Assembly: GCF_030411995.1 (NCBI RefSeq)
Contig: NZ_JASNRC010000010.1
Location: forward strand, 1-64,000
From: Massilia sp. YIM B02769
GTDB taxonomy: Bacteria > Pseudomonadota > Gammaproteobacteria > Burkholderiales > Burkholderiaceae_D
Direction: 5' to 3'
Length of the DNA stretch: 64,000 nt
Numbering within the stretch: position 1 is the first letter of the stretch; every line of letters starts with the position of its first letter. Made by a program: the position numbers and the translations under genes. Shown piece after piece: positions 1 to 7,201 of the stretch. A model generated the notes under the pieces. It saw nothing but the letters and a program-made list of their open reading frames with translations. It was not told the DNA's origin and searched no databases.

Positions 1-60
1 CGCAGCTGGAGCGCAACCGCGTCGCCAAAAAACCTCGGAGACGCGAAAATCGTCAATTAA

Positions 61-159
61 TCAGCGTTTCCCTAGAGTGGCGGCGTAGGCCTGCTCGGTC
101 TTGTTCATGGCGGCGGTCTTGAGATGGCCCGGCGCCTGCAGCGCTTTCCATCGGGTCAT
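61..159 (-). pseudogene. Truncated phage-type protein fragment (32 aa)
   Basis: A 32-residue frame starts with ATG at 159 and ends at a TGA at 61. Its ATG overlaps the TGA that ends the preceding DUF5664 frame (ATGA at 156-159), an arrangement typical of phage operons. The segment NKTEQAYAATL resembles the start of small phage nucleases of the VRR-NUC/DUF1064 kind, which usually begin MNKTE-AYA-HLE and continue for about 90 residues or more. Here the frame stops right after that segment, so I read it as a truncated remnant. The resemblance is from memory and the fragment is very short, so the family assignment is weak. The translational coupling is seen directly. Confidence 0.35.
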
Positions 160-576
160 GCTACTAGGCCAGAATAGTTAATCGGGTAGTGCGTCGGGTT
201 GCGGTTAGCATAACGGTCGATGATATCGGCAGCACCGGCGTTGAGGGCCAGGTAGAACGGCAGCGCGCGCGGTCGGTCGTCCGTGAACTTCCCTGCATCA
301 TCGCGTCGCGCAGCACCACCAGCGACGTGATCGCCTTCGTCAGGTGCCACATGCCCCAGTCCGGATTCAAGTCCTCGCCTCCCATCATGCCATCAGGTGA
401 CGCGTCACGCGGTCGTACTTGATGGCACCCTTCAGCATCGCCACGCCGATGCCGGCCAGCACGGTTGCAGGCACTGTCGACATCGGCGCCTTGCGCACGC
501 CCACCAGGTCCTTCGGGTTCATCGGCTTCTCATCGTCCAGCAGGTGGAACGTCAGTTTTTCGTGCGAATCATTCAT
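156..576 (-). pseudogene. Broken DUF5664 (phage dATP/dGTP diphosphohydrolase-like) gene
   Basis: The frame opens with ATG at 576, preceded by AAAGGATG, and begins MNDSHEKLTF. It carries the family hallmark NPKDLVGVRKAPMSTVP followed by a GAIKY segment. It stops at about 385 in an opal codon where the family usually has Trp (HLMA-stop-W). The sequence resumes one frame over as GGEDLNPDWGMWHLTKA and ALTSLVVLRDA-like residues, then shifts frame again into KFTDDRPRALPFYLALNAGA and a HYPI-like end. A stretch normally lying between KY and RH also seems deleted. Family members are phage-encoded and about 130-200 residues long. One nonsense codon, two frame changes and a deletion make this a pseudogene, probably from a degraded prophage. 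Confidence 0.7.
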
Positions 577-613
577 TTCATCCTTTCGTTTCGATTTCGA
601 CATCGTTGTCTTC

Positions 614-820
614 TTACTTGGCTTCTTGCTTCTCGATCCAGCGACGACGCGCCGCGCGCGCCTCTTCGCCGGCAGAGCGGGTGAACAGCACAAAGGCCCG
701 GTTATCCCAAGTGACGAACTGATTCGCAAGCGGCGTAAAGCTGCCATCGTATCCGGTGCACCGCCCTTCCCCGCACGCCATGTGCTCGGGAAGGCTCTTC
801 GTACTCAAGCTCTCACACAT
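614..820 (-). CDS. Small hypothetical protein, phage-remnant neighbourhood
   Basis: A 68-residue frame begins MCESLSTKSLPEHMACGEG and ends with a basic, Ala-rich helix (RAARRRWIEKQEAK). It lies 37 bp upstream of the broken DUF5664 gene on the same strand, so it may belong to the same former phage operon. The middle (GRCTGYDGSFTPLANQF) reads like real protein rather than antisense noise, with mixed hydrophobic and polar residues and few low-complexity runs. I do not recognise the family. There is no clear Shine-Dalgarno before the ATG. The frame stays open a few codons upstream (KRRDDDIRA) without a better start, so the true 5' end may be lost. Confidence 0.35.
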   Translation of the reverse strand: MCESLSTKSLPEHMACGEGRCTGYDGSFTPLANQFVTWDNRAFVLFTRSAGEEARAARRRWIEKQEAK

Positions 821-1397
821 GGCACGGATATCGTCGTCCCGCCGCTTTCATAGTGGCCGCCGTAGCCCGGGATCGCCCTCATATTTCGATGGTCATGGCA
901 TCAATCCTTTCGATTTCAGAATCCCCTGGTTTTCGGCCAGAGCCGCATCAAAGCGCTTATCTACCGACCCTCGACTTGCTCCGCGCCGCGTACCCGCCAT
1001 CCAGCTATATATGACAATCTGAGCACCCGTAGCCGCCCTGCTCGTCCGGGGCCTTCAGGCCAATCCCTTGCCGCCCGCCAGGCGGTTGGAATAGCGCCAG
1101 ACGGTTGTCTCGAGATTGCGGTTGCAGATGCCAGGGAAACGCAGCGTACACGCCTGACCTTACGCAGAAGCGCGAATCGGCGTCATCTTCGGGCGCAGTG
1201 ACTTAGCTGGTTTCAGCAGCTTCGGCGCGCGAGGGCCGTGGCCTGGGTGGCCGCGAGGCGCAGCAGGCGGGCGCCGGCAGCCGGCGTCTTGAACTCGTTG
1301 CCGCGTGGCACCGCCGCTTTGCGCTGCAGCGGCTTGGCCGGATTGAGAAGTGAGCGGCACATCATGTTACGATCTCTTTTTTGCAAGGAGACGACGC
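821..1397. other. Gene-free, decayed stretch
   Basis: I see no intact gene in these 577 bases. On the minus strand there are short protein-like pieces in different frames. One runs from about 1365 to 1213 and reads NPAKPLQRKAAVPRGNEF then a short Ala/Leu/Arg tail. Another, near 1130-1055, reads ETTVWRYSNRLAGGKGLA before a stop. They could be remains of one or two more phage-like genes, continuing the decayed block at 61-820, but no family is recognisable. Confidence 0.4.
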
Positions 1398-1904
1398 GTG
1401 CAGAATAATGAGTATGCAAGTGTGCTGAATTACACCGAACTTGCTGAGCATTACAACGGCTACAGTATTCACTGGGCCGCCAGCCGATCCCAAAGCGAAG
1501 CGGGCAAATGGACGGGGCACTTCCGCGCACTCAAGGCAGGCGCAGAGACCGTTCGGGGATCGGTCGGCGACCAGCAGGACAGCGAACATGCCGCACGGGA
1601 TCGCGCCATCGACGACGCGAAATTCTTCGTCGACGAGGCAATTGCGGACGAGGGCCGTTCTGGTCTGAATCCATGGGAGGTCGGCGACTATCATGTATAT
1701 GGCTATGCGGTTCCAGCCAATGGCGGAGGGTATCATCCTGCATACGTAATTGACCGTTTCCGTGGCATTCCCGATGCCCCAAGAATTGCTGTCAAGTTTC
1801 ACGAAGTTCCGAGTCAAGTCTGCGAAACCGAGGCGCTCGCAAAAATCATGGCGGTGTCGCATGGTGATAACCGTGTCCGGAATGGACTGGACCTGAGCTT
1901 CTGA
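1398..1904 (+). CDS. Hypothetical protein (168 aa)
   Basis: I place the start at GTG 1398 because AAGGAG at 1385-1390 lies seven bases before it; an ATG at 1350 is possible but has no ribosome binding site. The product begins MQNNEYASVLNYTELAEHYN and is soluble-looking, with no signal peptide or membrane segment. It contains SIHWAASRS, an acidic region near residue 65 (DQQDSEHAARDRAIDDAKFF) and a Tyr/Gly-rich segment (YHVYGYAVPANGGGYHPAYV). I do not recognise a domain. It is flanked on both sides by decayed genes on the opposite strand, and its end abuts a truncated minus-strand gene, so it may be a recent cargo gene. A minus-strand frame over the same bases was considered and rejected. Confidence 0.6.
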   Translation: MQNNEYASVLNYTELAEHYNGYSIHWAASRSQSEAGKWTGHFRALKAGAETVRGSVGDQQDSEHAARDRAIDDAKFFVDEAIADEGRSGLNPWEVGDYHVYGYAVPANGGGYHPAYVIDRFRGIPDAPRIAVKFHEVPSQVCETEALAKIMAVSHGDNRVRNGLDLSF

Positions 1905-1997
1905 ACTTGGTGTAGTCTGATCCCTGCAAATGGGTTCGACTAGCGCCACACCGCTCACTGCTGCCGCTCCCAAGCGGGTTGGACTTCCGGAACTCAT
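1905..1997 (-). pseudogene. Possible truncated gene start coupled to broken upstream gene
   Basis: An ATG at 1997 is preceded by an excellent ribosome binding site (GGAGGTGAGAT) and overlaps the TGA of the broken upstream frame (ATGA, 1994-1997), a classic operon junction. The product would begin MSSGSPTRLGAAAVSGVAL. The frame technically stays open to 1362, but from about 1904 it runs antisense to the better-supported plus-strand gene and loses protein-like character. I therefore infer that only the first 30 or so codons are genuine and that the rest was replaced when the plus-strand gene arrived. Function unknown. Confidence 0.35.
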
Positions 1998-2456
1998 ATC
2001 TCACCTCCGTCAATTTTTTTGAAGCCGAAGCCGGCCGGGCGCCGTGACCACTCGGACACGTCCTAGCGGATGCCGCGCGAGTTCGGAATGTAGTTGCGGC
2101 TCAGTGGCGGCTAGATGTATGCCGTCGGCGCCCTCGACACGGCAATCTGGCCGATGTATTTCGCCTTCAATACCTCTTCGATCTTGCCGCAGTGAGCGCG
2201 GACGAATTCACTGCACGTACCAAGGTCGTCGGCGCCGAGTGCGAACCAGCCATCACACGCAGCGCTGAATTAACTCAGCCCGCCCATGCGGGCGAACCCT
2301 GTCGCCCATTGCGTTGAACAGCTTGTCCTCGATCCGAGGACCGTGCCGGTAGAGGTACTGGTCAGCGGTGTACGGGAACGTGTGCTTGCTGCTCAAGCGC
2401 AGCCAACTAGCGTCCGTGAAAATCGACAGCAGCAGCGGCATTATTGCCGCCAGCAT
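1994..2456 (-). pseudogene. Broken gene for an unrecognised membrane-anchored protein
   Basis: From an ATG at 2456 the frame encodes a hydrophobic start (MLAAIMPLLLSIFTDASWLR) and then HTFPYTADQYLYRHGPRIED before a stop near 2253. The reading continues in another frame at about 2240 with GWFALGADDLGTCSEFVRAH and GKIEEVLKAKYIGQIAVSRA. It then passes through two in-frame TAG codons (near 2116 and 2070), with sensible protein between and after them (PPLSRNYIPNSRGIR, then DVSEWSRRPAGFGFKKIDGG). The final TGA overlaps the next start codon. One frameshift and two nonsense codons inside otherwise coherent protein are clear pseudogene evidence. I do not know the family. Confidence 0.55.
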
Positions 2457-2584
2457 CAGGCGGCTGATCACGAGTAGCGGGAAAAAGTGACGAGTCGTGG
2501 AACGGCGGCCTCGTCCCGGCCGATGGCCGGACGGCCGGCAACATCCGCTGCCCGCCCGGCGTGCGCTGGACACGGCTCTAAGAT

Positions 2585-2914
2585 TCAAGGCGCGGGCGCC
2601 GTCGATGGCCGGCACAATTCTGCCACGCGGCGCCAGTCGCCGCTGCCGCCGCAGCCGGGCGGCGGCGTCCCGTCCAGCAAGGCGCGCAGGTCGAGCGGCG
2701 CCATCTCGTTGACGCGCACGTCGCGGTTGATCGGCAGGCAGACTGCATCGTGCCAGGCCGCGCTGATGCCGGGCGGCCTGGGCACCGGCCCGCGCAGGCG
2801 CACGGCCGCGCTTTCGCATTCCTGCTCCGTCGCGTAGACGCCGCGCAGGCTGCTGCTCTCCAGCGTCACTTCCAGGTGCTGCTGCAAGTACAGCAGCAAG
2901 ACGATCGTGAACAT
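2585..2914 (-). CDS. Small membrane-anchored hypothetical protein (109 aa)
   Basis: The start at ATG 2914 has GGAG eight bases upstream. The frame also stays open further 5', but that part lacks protein character and overlaps the next gene's promoter region. The product begins MFTIVLLLYLQQHLEVTLES, a short hydrophobic N-terminus that could be a signal anchor. It continues with a Cys/Glu-containing segment (YATEQECESAAVRLR) and ends in a Pro/Gly-rich stretch with two more cysteines. Three or four cysteines in so small a protein could form disulfides if it is exported. No family is recognised. It is divergent from the phosphatase-family gene at 3033, with about 118 bp between the starts. Confidence 0.6.
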   Translation of the reverse strand: MFTIVLLLYLQQHLEVTLESSSLRGVYATEQECESAAVRLRGPVPRPPGISAAWHDAVCLPINRDVRVNEMAPLDLRALLDGTPPPGCGGSGDWRRVAELCRPSTAPAP

Positions 2915-3032
2915 GGCGGCTCCATCGTGAGGTGACGGTGCAGTTTCCAGATTCGGTTCGCACGCTTGAACTGGATCAGCCCGCTCTAATGCGGGCGGCT
3001 TAGGCTGTGCGCTCTTCACGGAAAGGATAGCG

Positions 3033-3887
3033 ATGCCCAAGCTTATCACCTGGAATATCGAATCGGCCCGCACGCCGGGAGGCGGCGCCGACCTCGACCG
3101 CGTCGTCGCCACGCTCACCCGCTTTTCGCATTTCGATGTGCTGTGCCTGCAAGAAGTGGCTTGCGGGTATGAGGCGCGCGACGGGACGCCGCTCGGCGAC
3201 CAGTTCGCCGGCCTGGCGCTGCGCCTGCCCGGCTACAACCTGGCCTGCTGCACCGCCCTCGACACGCTCGCGCCCGACGGCAGCCGGCGCCGCCTCGGCA
3301 GCATGATCTTCTCGCGCTACCGCATCCTGCAGGTGCTGCGCCATTCCCTGCCCTGGCCGGCCGACCCGGAAGCGATGAGCATGCCGCGCAGCGCGCTGGA
3401 AGTCACGCTGCAGACGCCGGCCGGGCTGCTGCGCGTGCTGTCGGTGCACCTGGAATATTTTTCGCTGGTCGGGCGCATGGCCCAGGTCGAGCGCCTGCGC
3501 GAACTGCACCGCGAGGCCGTGCAGCAGGCGCGCGTGCTGCGGCCAGGCGGCCCGGAGCACGGCGCCTTCGAGGCCCTGCCGCGCGCGGCGCATGCGGTGC
3601 TGCTGGGCGACTTCAACATGCTGCCCGATTCGCCTGAATACACGCGCCTGCTGGCGCCTTTCGCCGACGGCACGCCAGGCTTGCGCGACGCCTGGCGCCT
3701 GGCGCAGCCGGGCCGGCGCCATGCGGCCACGGTCGGCCTGCACGACGACAACCCGGACGCCGGCGCGCCCTTCACCTTCGACTTCGCCTTTGTCGGCGCC
3801 GGGCTGGCCGAGCGCGTCGGGCGCATGCGCGTGGATGCGGCCGAGACCGGGTCGGATCACCAGGCGCTGCTGCTCGAACTCGGCTGA
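3033..3887 (+). CDS. Endonuclease/exonuclease/phosphatase (EEP) family protein
   Basis: This 284-residue protein belongs to the EEP superfamily of metal-dependent phosphoesterases. The N-terminal KLITWNIESAR supplies the catalytic Asn, FDVLCLQEVACGYE the metal-binding Glu, LLGDFNMLPDS the central Asp/Asn pair, and GSDHQALLLEL the C-terminal Asp-His dyad. Length and motif spacing fit the compact stand-alone members of the family. There is no signal peptide, so it should act in the cytoplasm. The precise substrate (DNA, a phospholipid headgroup or another phosphodiester) cannot be read from the motifs. The start at ATG 3033 follows GGAAAGGATAGCG, a good ribosome binding site. It stands alone, upstream of the thioesterase. 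Confidence 0.88.
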   Translation: MPKLITWNIESARTPGGGADLDRVVATLTRFSHFDVLCLQEVACGYEARDGTPLGDQFAGLALRLPGYNLACCTALDTLAPDGSRRRLGSMIFSRYRILQVLRHSLPWPADPEAMSMPRSALEVTLQTPAGLLRVLSVHLEYFSLVGRMAQVERLRELHREAVQQARVLRPGGPEHGAFEALPRAAHAVLLGDFNMLPDSPEYTRLLAPFADGTPGLRDAWRLAQPGRRHAATVGLHDDNPDAGAPFTFDFAFVGAGLAERVGRMRVDAAETGSDHQALLLELG

Positions 3888-4014
3888 AGCGCGGCTGAAG
3901 CCCGCCTGTAGCTCGGCTGATTGTAAGGACTGCGCACGGCCGGGCTGGCGGTTAGAATGGTTCTTTTGCCGGCGGGCCCGTGCGCTTGCCGTTCGCGCTT
4001 TCAAAGGATTTCAC

Positions 4015-4452
4015 TTGAACTGGGACTATCCGCAACCGTTTACCCTGCCCCTGGTGCCGCGCACCGAGGACATCGATGGACTGAACCACACCAACAACGC
4101 CGTCTACGTGCGCTGGTGCGAGCAGGTCGGCTGGGCGCATTCCGAGTCGCTCGGCCTCTCGCTCGACGATTACCGGCGCCTCGACCGCGCGATGGCGATC
4201 CGGCGCGGCGAATACGACTACATCCTGCCGACCCTGCTGGGCGAGGAATTGACCCTGGCCACCTGGCTGGTCGGCGGCGACGGCAAGCTGTCGATGGAGC
4301 GCCGCTTCCAGCTGATCAGGAACAGCGACGGCGCCACCGTGCTGCGTGGACGCTGGGAACTGGTCTGCATCGACATCAGCGGCGGCCGCCCGCGGCGCAT
4401 GCCGGCGGCGTTCCTGGCAGCCTACATGCCCCAGGTAGTCGGTAGTCAGTGA
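4015..4452 (+). CDS. Acyl-CoA thioesterase, 4HBT hotdog family
   Basis: A 145-residue protein in the single-hotdog 4-hydroxybenzoyl-CoA thioesterase (YbgC-like) family. The signature is IDGLNHTNNAVYVRWCEQVG near residues 23-42, with the Asn-His/Tyr-Val-Arg-Trp pattern that lines the active site. A later strand (RRGEYDYILPTLLGEELTLA) matches the second half of the fold. The start appears to be TTG at 4015: AAAGGA at 4003-4008 is correctly spaced before it, and the protein aligns from NWDYPQPF onward. No ATG is suitably placed, since the frame upstream runs antisense-like through the preceding gene. It probably hydrolyses acyl-CoA esters in the cytoplasm; the substrate chain is unknown. Confidence 0.85.
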   Translation: MNWDYPQPFTLPLVPRTEDIDGLNHTNNAVYVRWCEQVGWAHSESLGLSLDDYRRLDRAMAIRRGEYDYILPTLLGEELTLATWLVGGDGKLSMERRFQLIRNSDGATVLRGRWELVCIDISGGRPRRMPAAFLAAYMPQVVGSQ

Positions 4453-4574
4453 GGTGATGCACGAGCGCGCGCCATTTACCTTGCGCGCGCTCAAAGGCAA
4501 ACTTGAGCAATCCGCGGCGGGTGGCGGGGGCGTCGGGCGACACTTTGCGGGTGTCTGCCTCGACAAGGAATGCC

Positions 4575-5771
4575 ATGCTCGCTCCTCCCGCCCCCCAGCC
4601 CGCGCCTGCCGCCGGGCGCCCCGCGAACCCCTTGTTCGCCGTGCTGTTCTGTGCGCTGCTGCTCGTGCAGGGTGGCTGCCGCTGGCGCGAGGGTGCGTCC
4701 GAGCAGCTCGTCGTGCCCGAGGTCGTGCGCACCAACCTGTACGTGGCGCCGGGCGGCTCGGATGCGAACCCCGGCACCGAGGCCGAGCCCTTCCGCACCA
4801 TCAGCCGCGCGGCCCAGGTGGTCACACCCGGCACCACGGTGTACGTCGCGCCGGGCCAGTACACCGGGGGCTTTCGCACCACGGTCAACGGCAGTGCAGA
4901 AGCGCGCATCATCTTCCAGTCGAGCGAGCGCTGGGGCGCGAAAATCGTCCCGCCGCTCGACTCGCGCACCACCAGCGCCTGGGACAACCGCGGCAGTTAC
5001 GTCGACATCGTCGGCTTCGAGATCGACGGCACGCAATACCAGAGCGGCAGCAAGTGGCTGAGCGGCATCTATAACGGCGGCTCGTACAACAGCATTCGCT
5101 ACAATCATGTGCACCATATCGGCCTCGATGTTCCCTGCGAGAGCGCCGGCGGCGCCGGCATCGGGGTAGACAGCTATTACCGCGGCAACCGGTCCGAAGT
5201 CATCGCAAACAACGTCCACGATATCGGCCCGGCCGAGTGCCGCTTCCACCACGGCATCTATGTCAGCACCGAGGGCCGGGTGCGCAACAACCTGATCTAC
5301 CGCGTGACCGGCGCCGGCATCCACTTGTGGCACGACGCCAACCGGGTCGACGTCACCGGCAACACCATCTCCACCTCCGGCACCGGCATCGTGGTCGGCG
5401 GCGGCGACTACTACCACTCGAAAGGGCCGAACGACTTTACCCAGGTGGCCAACAACATCGTGTTCGACAACAAGCATGGCGTCATCGAGCAGGGCGACAC
5501 GGGCGAGAACAATATCTACGTGAACAACCTGGTGTTCCAGAATGCCGTGGCCGACTGGCGCCTGCCCGAGGGCCGCAAGCACATCGGCACGATTGCCGCC
5601 GAGCCGGCCTTCGTCGAGTACACCCGCACCGGCACCCCGGACTTCCGCCTGAGCCCGCGTTCACCGGCGATCGGCAAGGGCGTGGGCGGCGCCAAGCCCG
5701 AGCAGGATATCGTGGGCAAGCCGCGCAGCAAGGAAACCGGTTTCGATATCGGCGCTTACCAGCACCAGTGA
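4575..5771 (+). CDS. Exported right-handed parallel beta-helix protein
   Basis: A 398-residue protein. I start it at ATG 4575, where AAGGAA precedes and a hydrophobic export segment (FAVLFCALLLVQGGC) follows a Pro/Ala-rich head. That segment ends in Cys, so it may be a lipoprotein, although the lipobox (QGGC) is not canonical. The mature part begins with a segment typical of secreted beta-helix enzymes (LYVAPGGSDANPGTEAEPF). It then carries repeated Asn/Gly-rich turns (NNVHDIG, NNLIYRVTG, GNTIST, NNIVF, NNLVF), the ladder of a parallel beta-helix. The family includes polysaccharide lyases and other surface polysaccharide-binding proteins. No catalytic set can be assigned with confidence. The C-terminus ends GFDIGAYQ, a common final coil. 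Confidence 0.8.
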   Translation: MLAPPAPQPAPAAGRPANPLFAVLFCALLLVQGGCRWREGASEQLVVPEVVRTNLYVAPGGSDANPGTEAEPFRTISRAAQVVTPGTTVYVAPGQYTGGFRTTVNGSAEARIIFQSSERWGAKIVPPLDSRTTSAWDNRGSYVDIVGFEIDGTQYQSGSKWLSGIYNGGSYNSIRYNHVHHIGLDVPCESAGGAGIGVDSYYRGNRSEVIANNVHDIGPAECRFHHGIYVSTEGRVRNNLIYRVTGAGIHLWHDANRVDVTGNTISTSGTGIVVGGGDYYHSKGPNDFTQVANNIVFDNKHGVIEQGDTGENNIYVNNLVFQNAVADWRLPEGRKHIGTIAAEPAFVEYTRTGTPDFRLSPRSPAIGKGVGGAKPEQDIVGKPRSKETGFDIGAYQHQ

Positions 5772-5820
5772 GCGCCAACGAGCACCAACGAGCACCCATA
5801 AGCACCATTAAGCGCCAGTC
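5761..5820 (+). repeat. Decamer tandem repeat (six units) across a stop codon
   Basis: Six consecutive 10-base units share the core AGCRCC: AGCACCAGTG, AGCGCCAACG, AGCACCAACG, AGCACCCATA, AGCACCATTA, AGCGCCAGTC. The first unit holds the last codons and stop of the beta-helix gene; the others lie downstream. The units differ by one to four bases, which suggests an older slippage expansion. Confidence 0.75.
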
Positions 5821-5868
5821 GCATCGGCAGCAGGCCCTCTCCCGCCAAGCGCCGTTCATCCGGCGAAT

Positions 5869-5910
5869 ACCGCATTCCGTCTCAAAAACTTAGCTTTTGG
5901 GAAATGCGGT
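5869..5910. promoter_or_regulatory. Long imperfect inverted repeat upstream of DUF2807 gene
   Basis: ACCGCATTCC at 5869-5878 pairs with GGAAATGCGGT at 5900-5910 with a one-base bulge. The intervening bases contain a further CAAAA/TTTTG pairing. It lies about 40 bp before the start at 5950 and about 100 bp after the preceding gene. It could be a terminator for the beta-helix gene or an operator for the DUF2807 gene; there is no clean T-run. Confidence 0.45.
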
Positions 5911-5949
5911 AATTACAATGGCTGCATTAAAACAGACCGGGACACTGCC

Positions 5950-6591
5950 ATGCGCCGACTCATCCTTGCTACCGCCCTCACCTCGCTGACCCTTGCGTCG
6001 CTGGCCCTCAGCGCGCACGCCGCGGACCAGCAGCGCGCCGCGCCCGCCTTCAGTTCGATTAACGTGCGCGGGGCGATCAACGTCACCGTCGACCGCGGCG
6101 CGGCCCAGTCGCTGACCGTGCGCGGCGACCAACGCTTTCTGAACGACCTGGTGAGCGAAGTCGTGGGCGGCGAACTGCGCCTGAGCATACGCGACAACAG
6201 CAGCAGGAAAAACCTGCGCGGCGACGAGGTCGTTGTCGTCAGCATGCCGGCGCTGCGTGCCTTCAGCGCCGAAGGCGCCGGCGAAATCAAGCTCAACGAC
6301 GTGCGCGGCGAGCGCTTCGACGTCAACTACCGCGGCGCCGGCAGCCTGCGCATGACCGGCGAAGTGAAGACCTTCTACATGCAGGCCGAAGGCGTGGGCG
6401 AAGTCGATGCGCGCTCGCTCGTGGCCGACAATGTCGACGTCACCTTCCGCGGCGTCGGCGACGTGCGCGTGCACGCGCGCAACCGGCTCGACGCCAAGGT
6501 CCAGGGTATCGGCAGCCTCACCTACTACGGCAAGCCGCGCATCGCCAACAAGTCGGCATCGGGCCTGGGCAGCGTCGACGCCGGCAACTGA
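5950..6591 (+). CDS. Exported DUF2807 (head GIN domain) protein
   Basis: A 213-residue protein with a Sec signal peptide (MRRLILATALTSLTLASLAL, then SAHAA cleavage). The mature part is a DUF2807 domain: FSSINVRGAINVTVDRGAA at its start, then alternating short strands (GELRLSIRDN, SMPALRAFSAEGAGEIKL, RGAGSLRMTGEVKTF, RGVGDVRVHARNRLDAKVQG) and a terminal GSGLGSVDAG-like turn. These form a right-handed beta-helix-like stack in solved relatives. Members are periplasmic or surface-associated, of largely unknown role, and probably act in adhesion or autotransport-like assembly. ATG 5950 is followed immediately by a typical signal sequence, which supports the start. It is monocistronic between an inverted repeat upstream and the convergent ArsC-like gene. 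Confidence 0.85.
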   Translation: MRRLILATALTSLTLASLALSAHAADQQRAAPAFSSINVRGAINVTVDRGAAQSLTVRGDQRFLNDLVSEVVGGELRLSIRDNSSRKNLRGDEVVVVSMPALRAFSAEGAGEIKLNDVRGERFDVNYRGAGSLRMTGEVKTFYMQAEGVGEVDARSLVADNVDVTFRGVGDVRVHARNRLDAKVQGIGSLTYYGKPRIANKSASGLGSVDAGN

Positions 6592-6635
6592 GGTTCAAGA
6601 CCTCCGATATCAAGAATCGGGCGCGCCCACCGCGC

Positions 6636-6986
6636 TCAGAGGATCTCCCGCACCTTCTCAAAAGGCCGGCACAGGCGCACGCCCTTTGGCGTCACCACGA
6701 AGGGACGCTCGATCAGCACCGGATGCGCCAGCATCGCGTCCAGCAGCGCCTCGTCCGGCACATCCGGCGCGTCCAGCCCCAGTTCGCCGACCAGGCTTTC
6801 CTTGCTGCGCAGCGCCTGGCGCGGCGTCAGGCCGGCCGCCGCCAGCATGCCCTGCAGTTCCGCGCGCGTAGGGGGCGCGCTCAGGTACTCGATCACGCGC
6901 GGTTCGTGGCCGGCGTCGCGGATGGCCGCGAGGGTGTTACGCGAGGTGCCGCAGCGCGGATTGTGGTAAATCGTGATATCCATCAT
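6636..6986 (-). CDS. arsC: ArsC-family arsenate reductase (glutaredoxin-linked type)
   Basis: A 116-residue thioredoxin-fold protein of the ArsC/Spx superfamily. NPRCGTSRNTLA near residue 12 provides the catalytic Cys in the CGTS context of true ArsC. Near residue 60 LTPRQALRSKE supplies the first Arg. The C-terminal block (ERPFVVTPKGVRLCRPFEKV) carries the two other arginines that bind arsenate in the E. coli enzyme. All four key positions are kept, so it should reduce arsenate to arsenite with glutathione and glutaredoxin. No arsB, acr3 or arsR lies nearby, so it is an isolated copy, common in this family. Two adjacent ATGs compete for the start; the second (6983) would remove one Met. Confidence 0.85.
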   Translation of the reverse strand: MMDITIYHNPRCGTSRNTLAAIRDAGHEPRVIEYLSAPPTRAELQGMLAAAGLTPRQALRSKESLVGELGLDAPDVPDEALLDAMLAHPVLIERPFVVTPKGVRLCRPFEKVREIL

Positions 6987-7201
6987 GGTAAGCCTGGCCG
7001 CAACGGCAGCGTCGAAAAGGCGACATCATAGCGCGCACGACTTACAACAGACGACCTCTTTTTGCTTGTCGCTCTTGCCCTGGCGCTATAGAATCCCCCG
7101 CTTGGTTTTCTGGAGAGCAAGACCTACCCCCGATTGCCTCGCATGAAGACAGCACATGACAACGATAACGGCCGGCCTGCGCACGGCCCGACGGAGAAAA
7201 C

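Noticed and set aside
1362-1997. 211-codon minus-strand frame overlapping the gene at 1398-1904
   Set aside because: Its first codons may be real (strong ribosome binding site), but from about 1904 it is the antisense of a frame with better composition and its own AAGGAG, so only the head is annotated as a remnant.
1994-2120. Two in-frame TAG codons as evidence for amber recoding
   Set aside because: The gene also has a frameshift, and all intact genes in the window use normal stops. Decay is the simpler reading.
2480-2963. Upstream part of the long minus-strand frame that ends at 2253
   Set aside because: Overlaps the better-supported 109-residue gene in another frame and is Arg/Ala-rich. 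Only the part from about 2456 on looks like a remnant protein.
3000-4004. 334-codon minus-strand frame
   Set aside because: Shadow of the EEP-family gene and its downstream region; low-complexity Arg/Ala/Gly composition and no domain.
6636-6986. Spx-type regulator or YffB instead of ArsC
   Set aside because: The CGTS context and all three arsenate-binding Arg positions are present, which favours ArsC.
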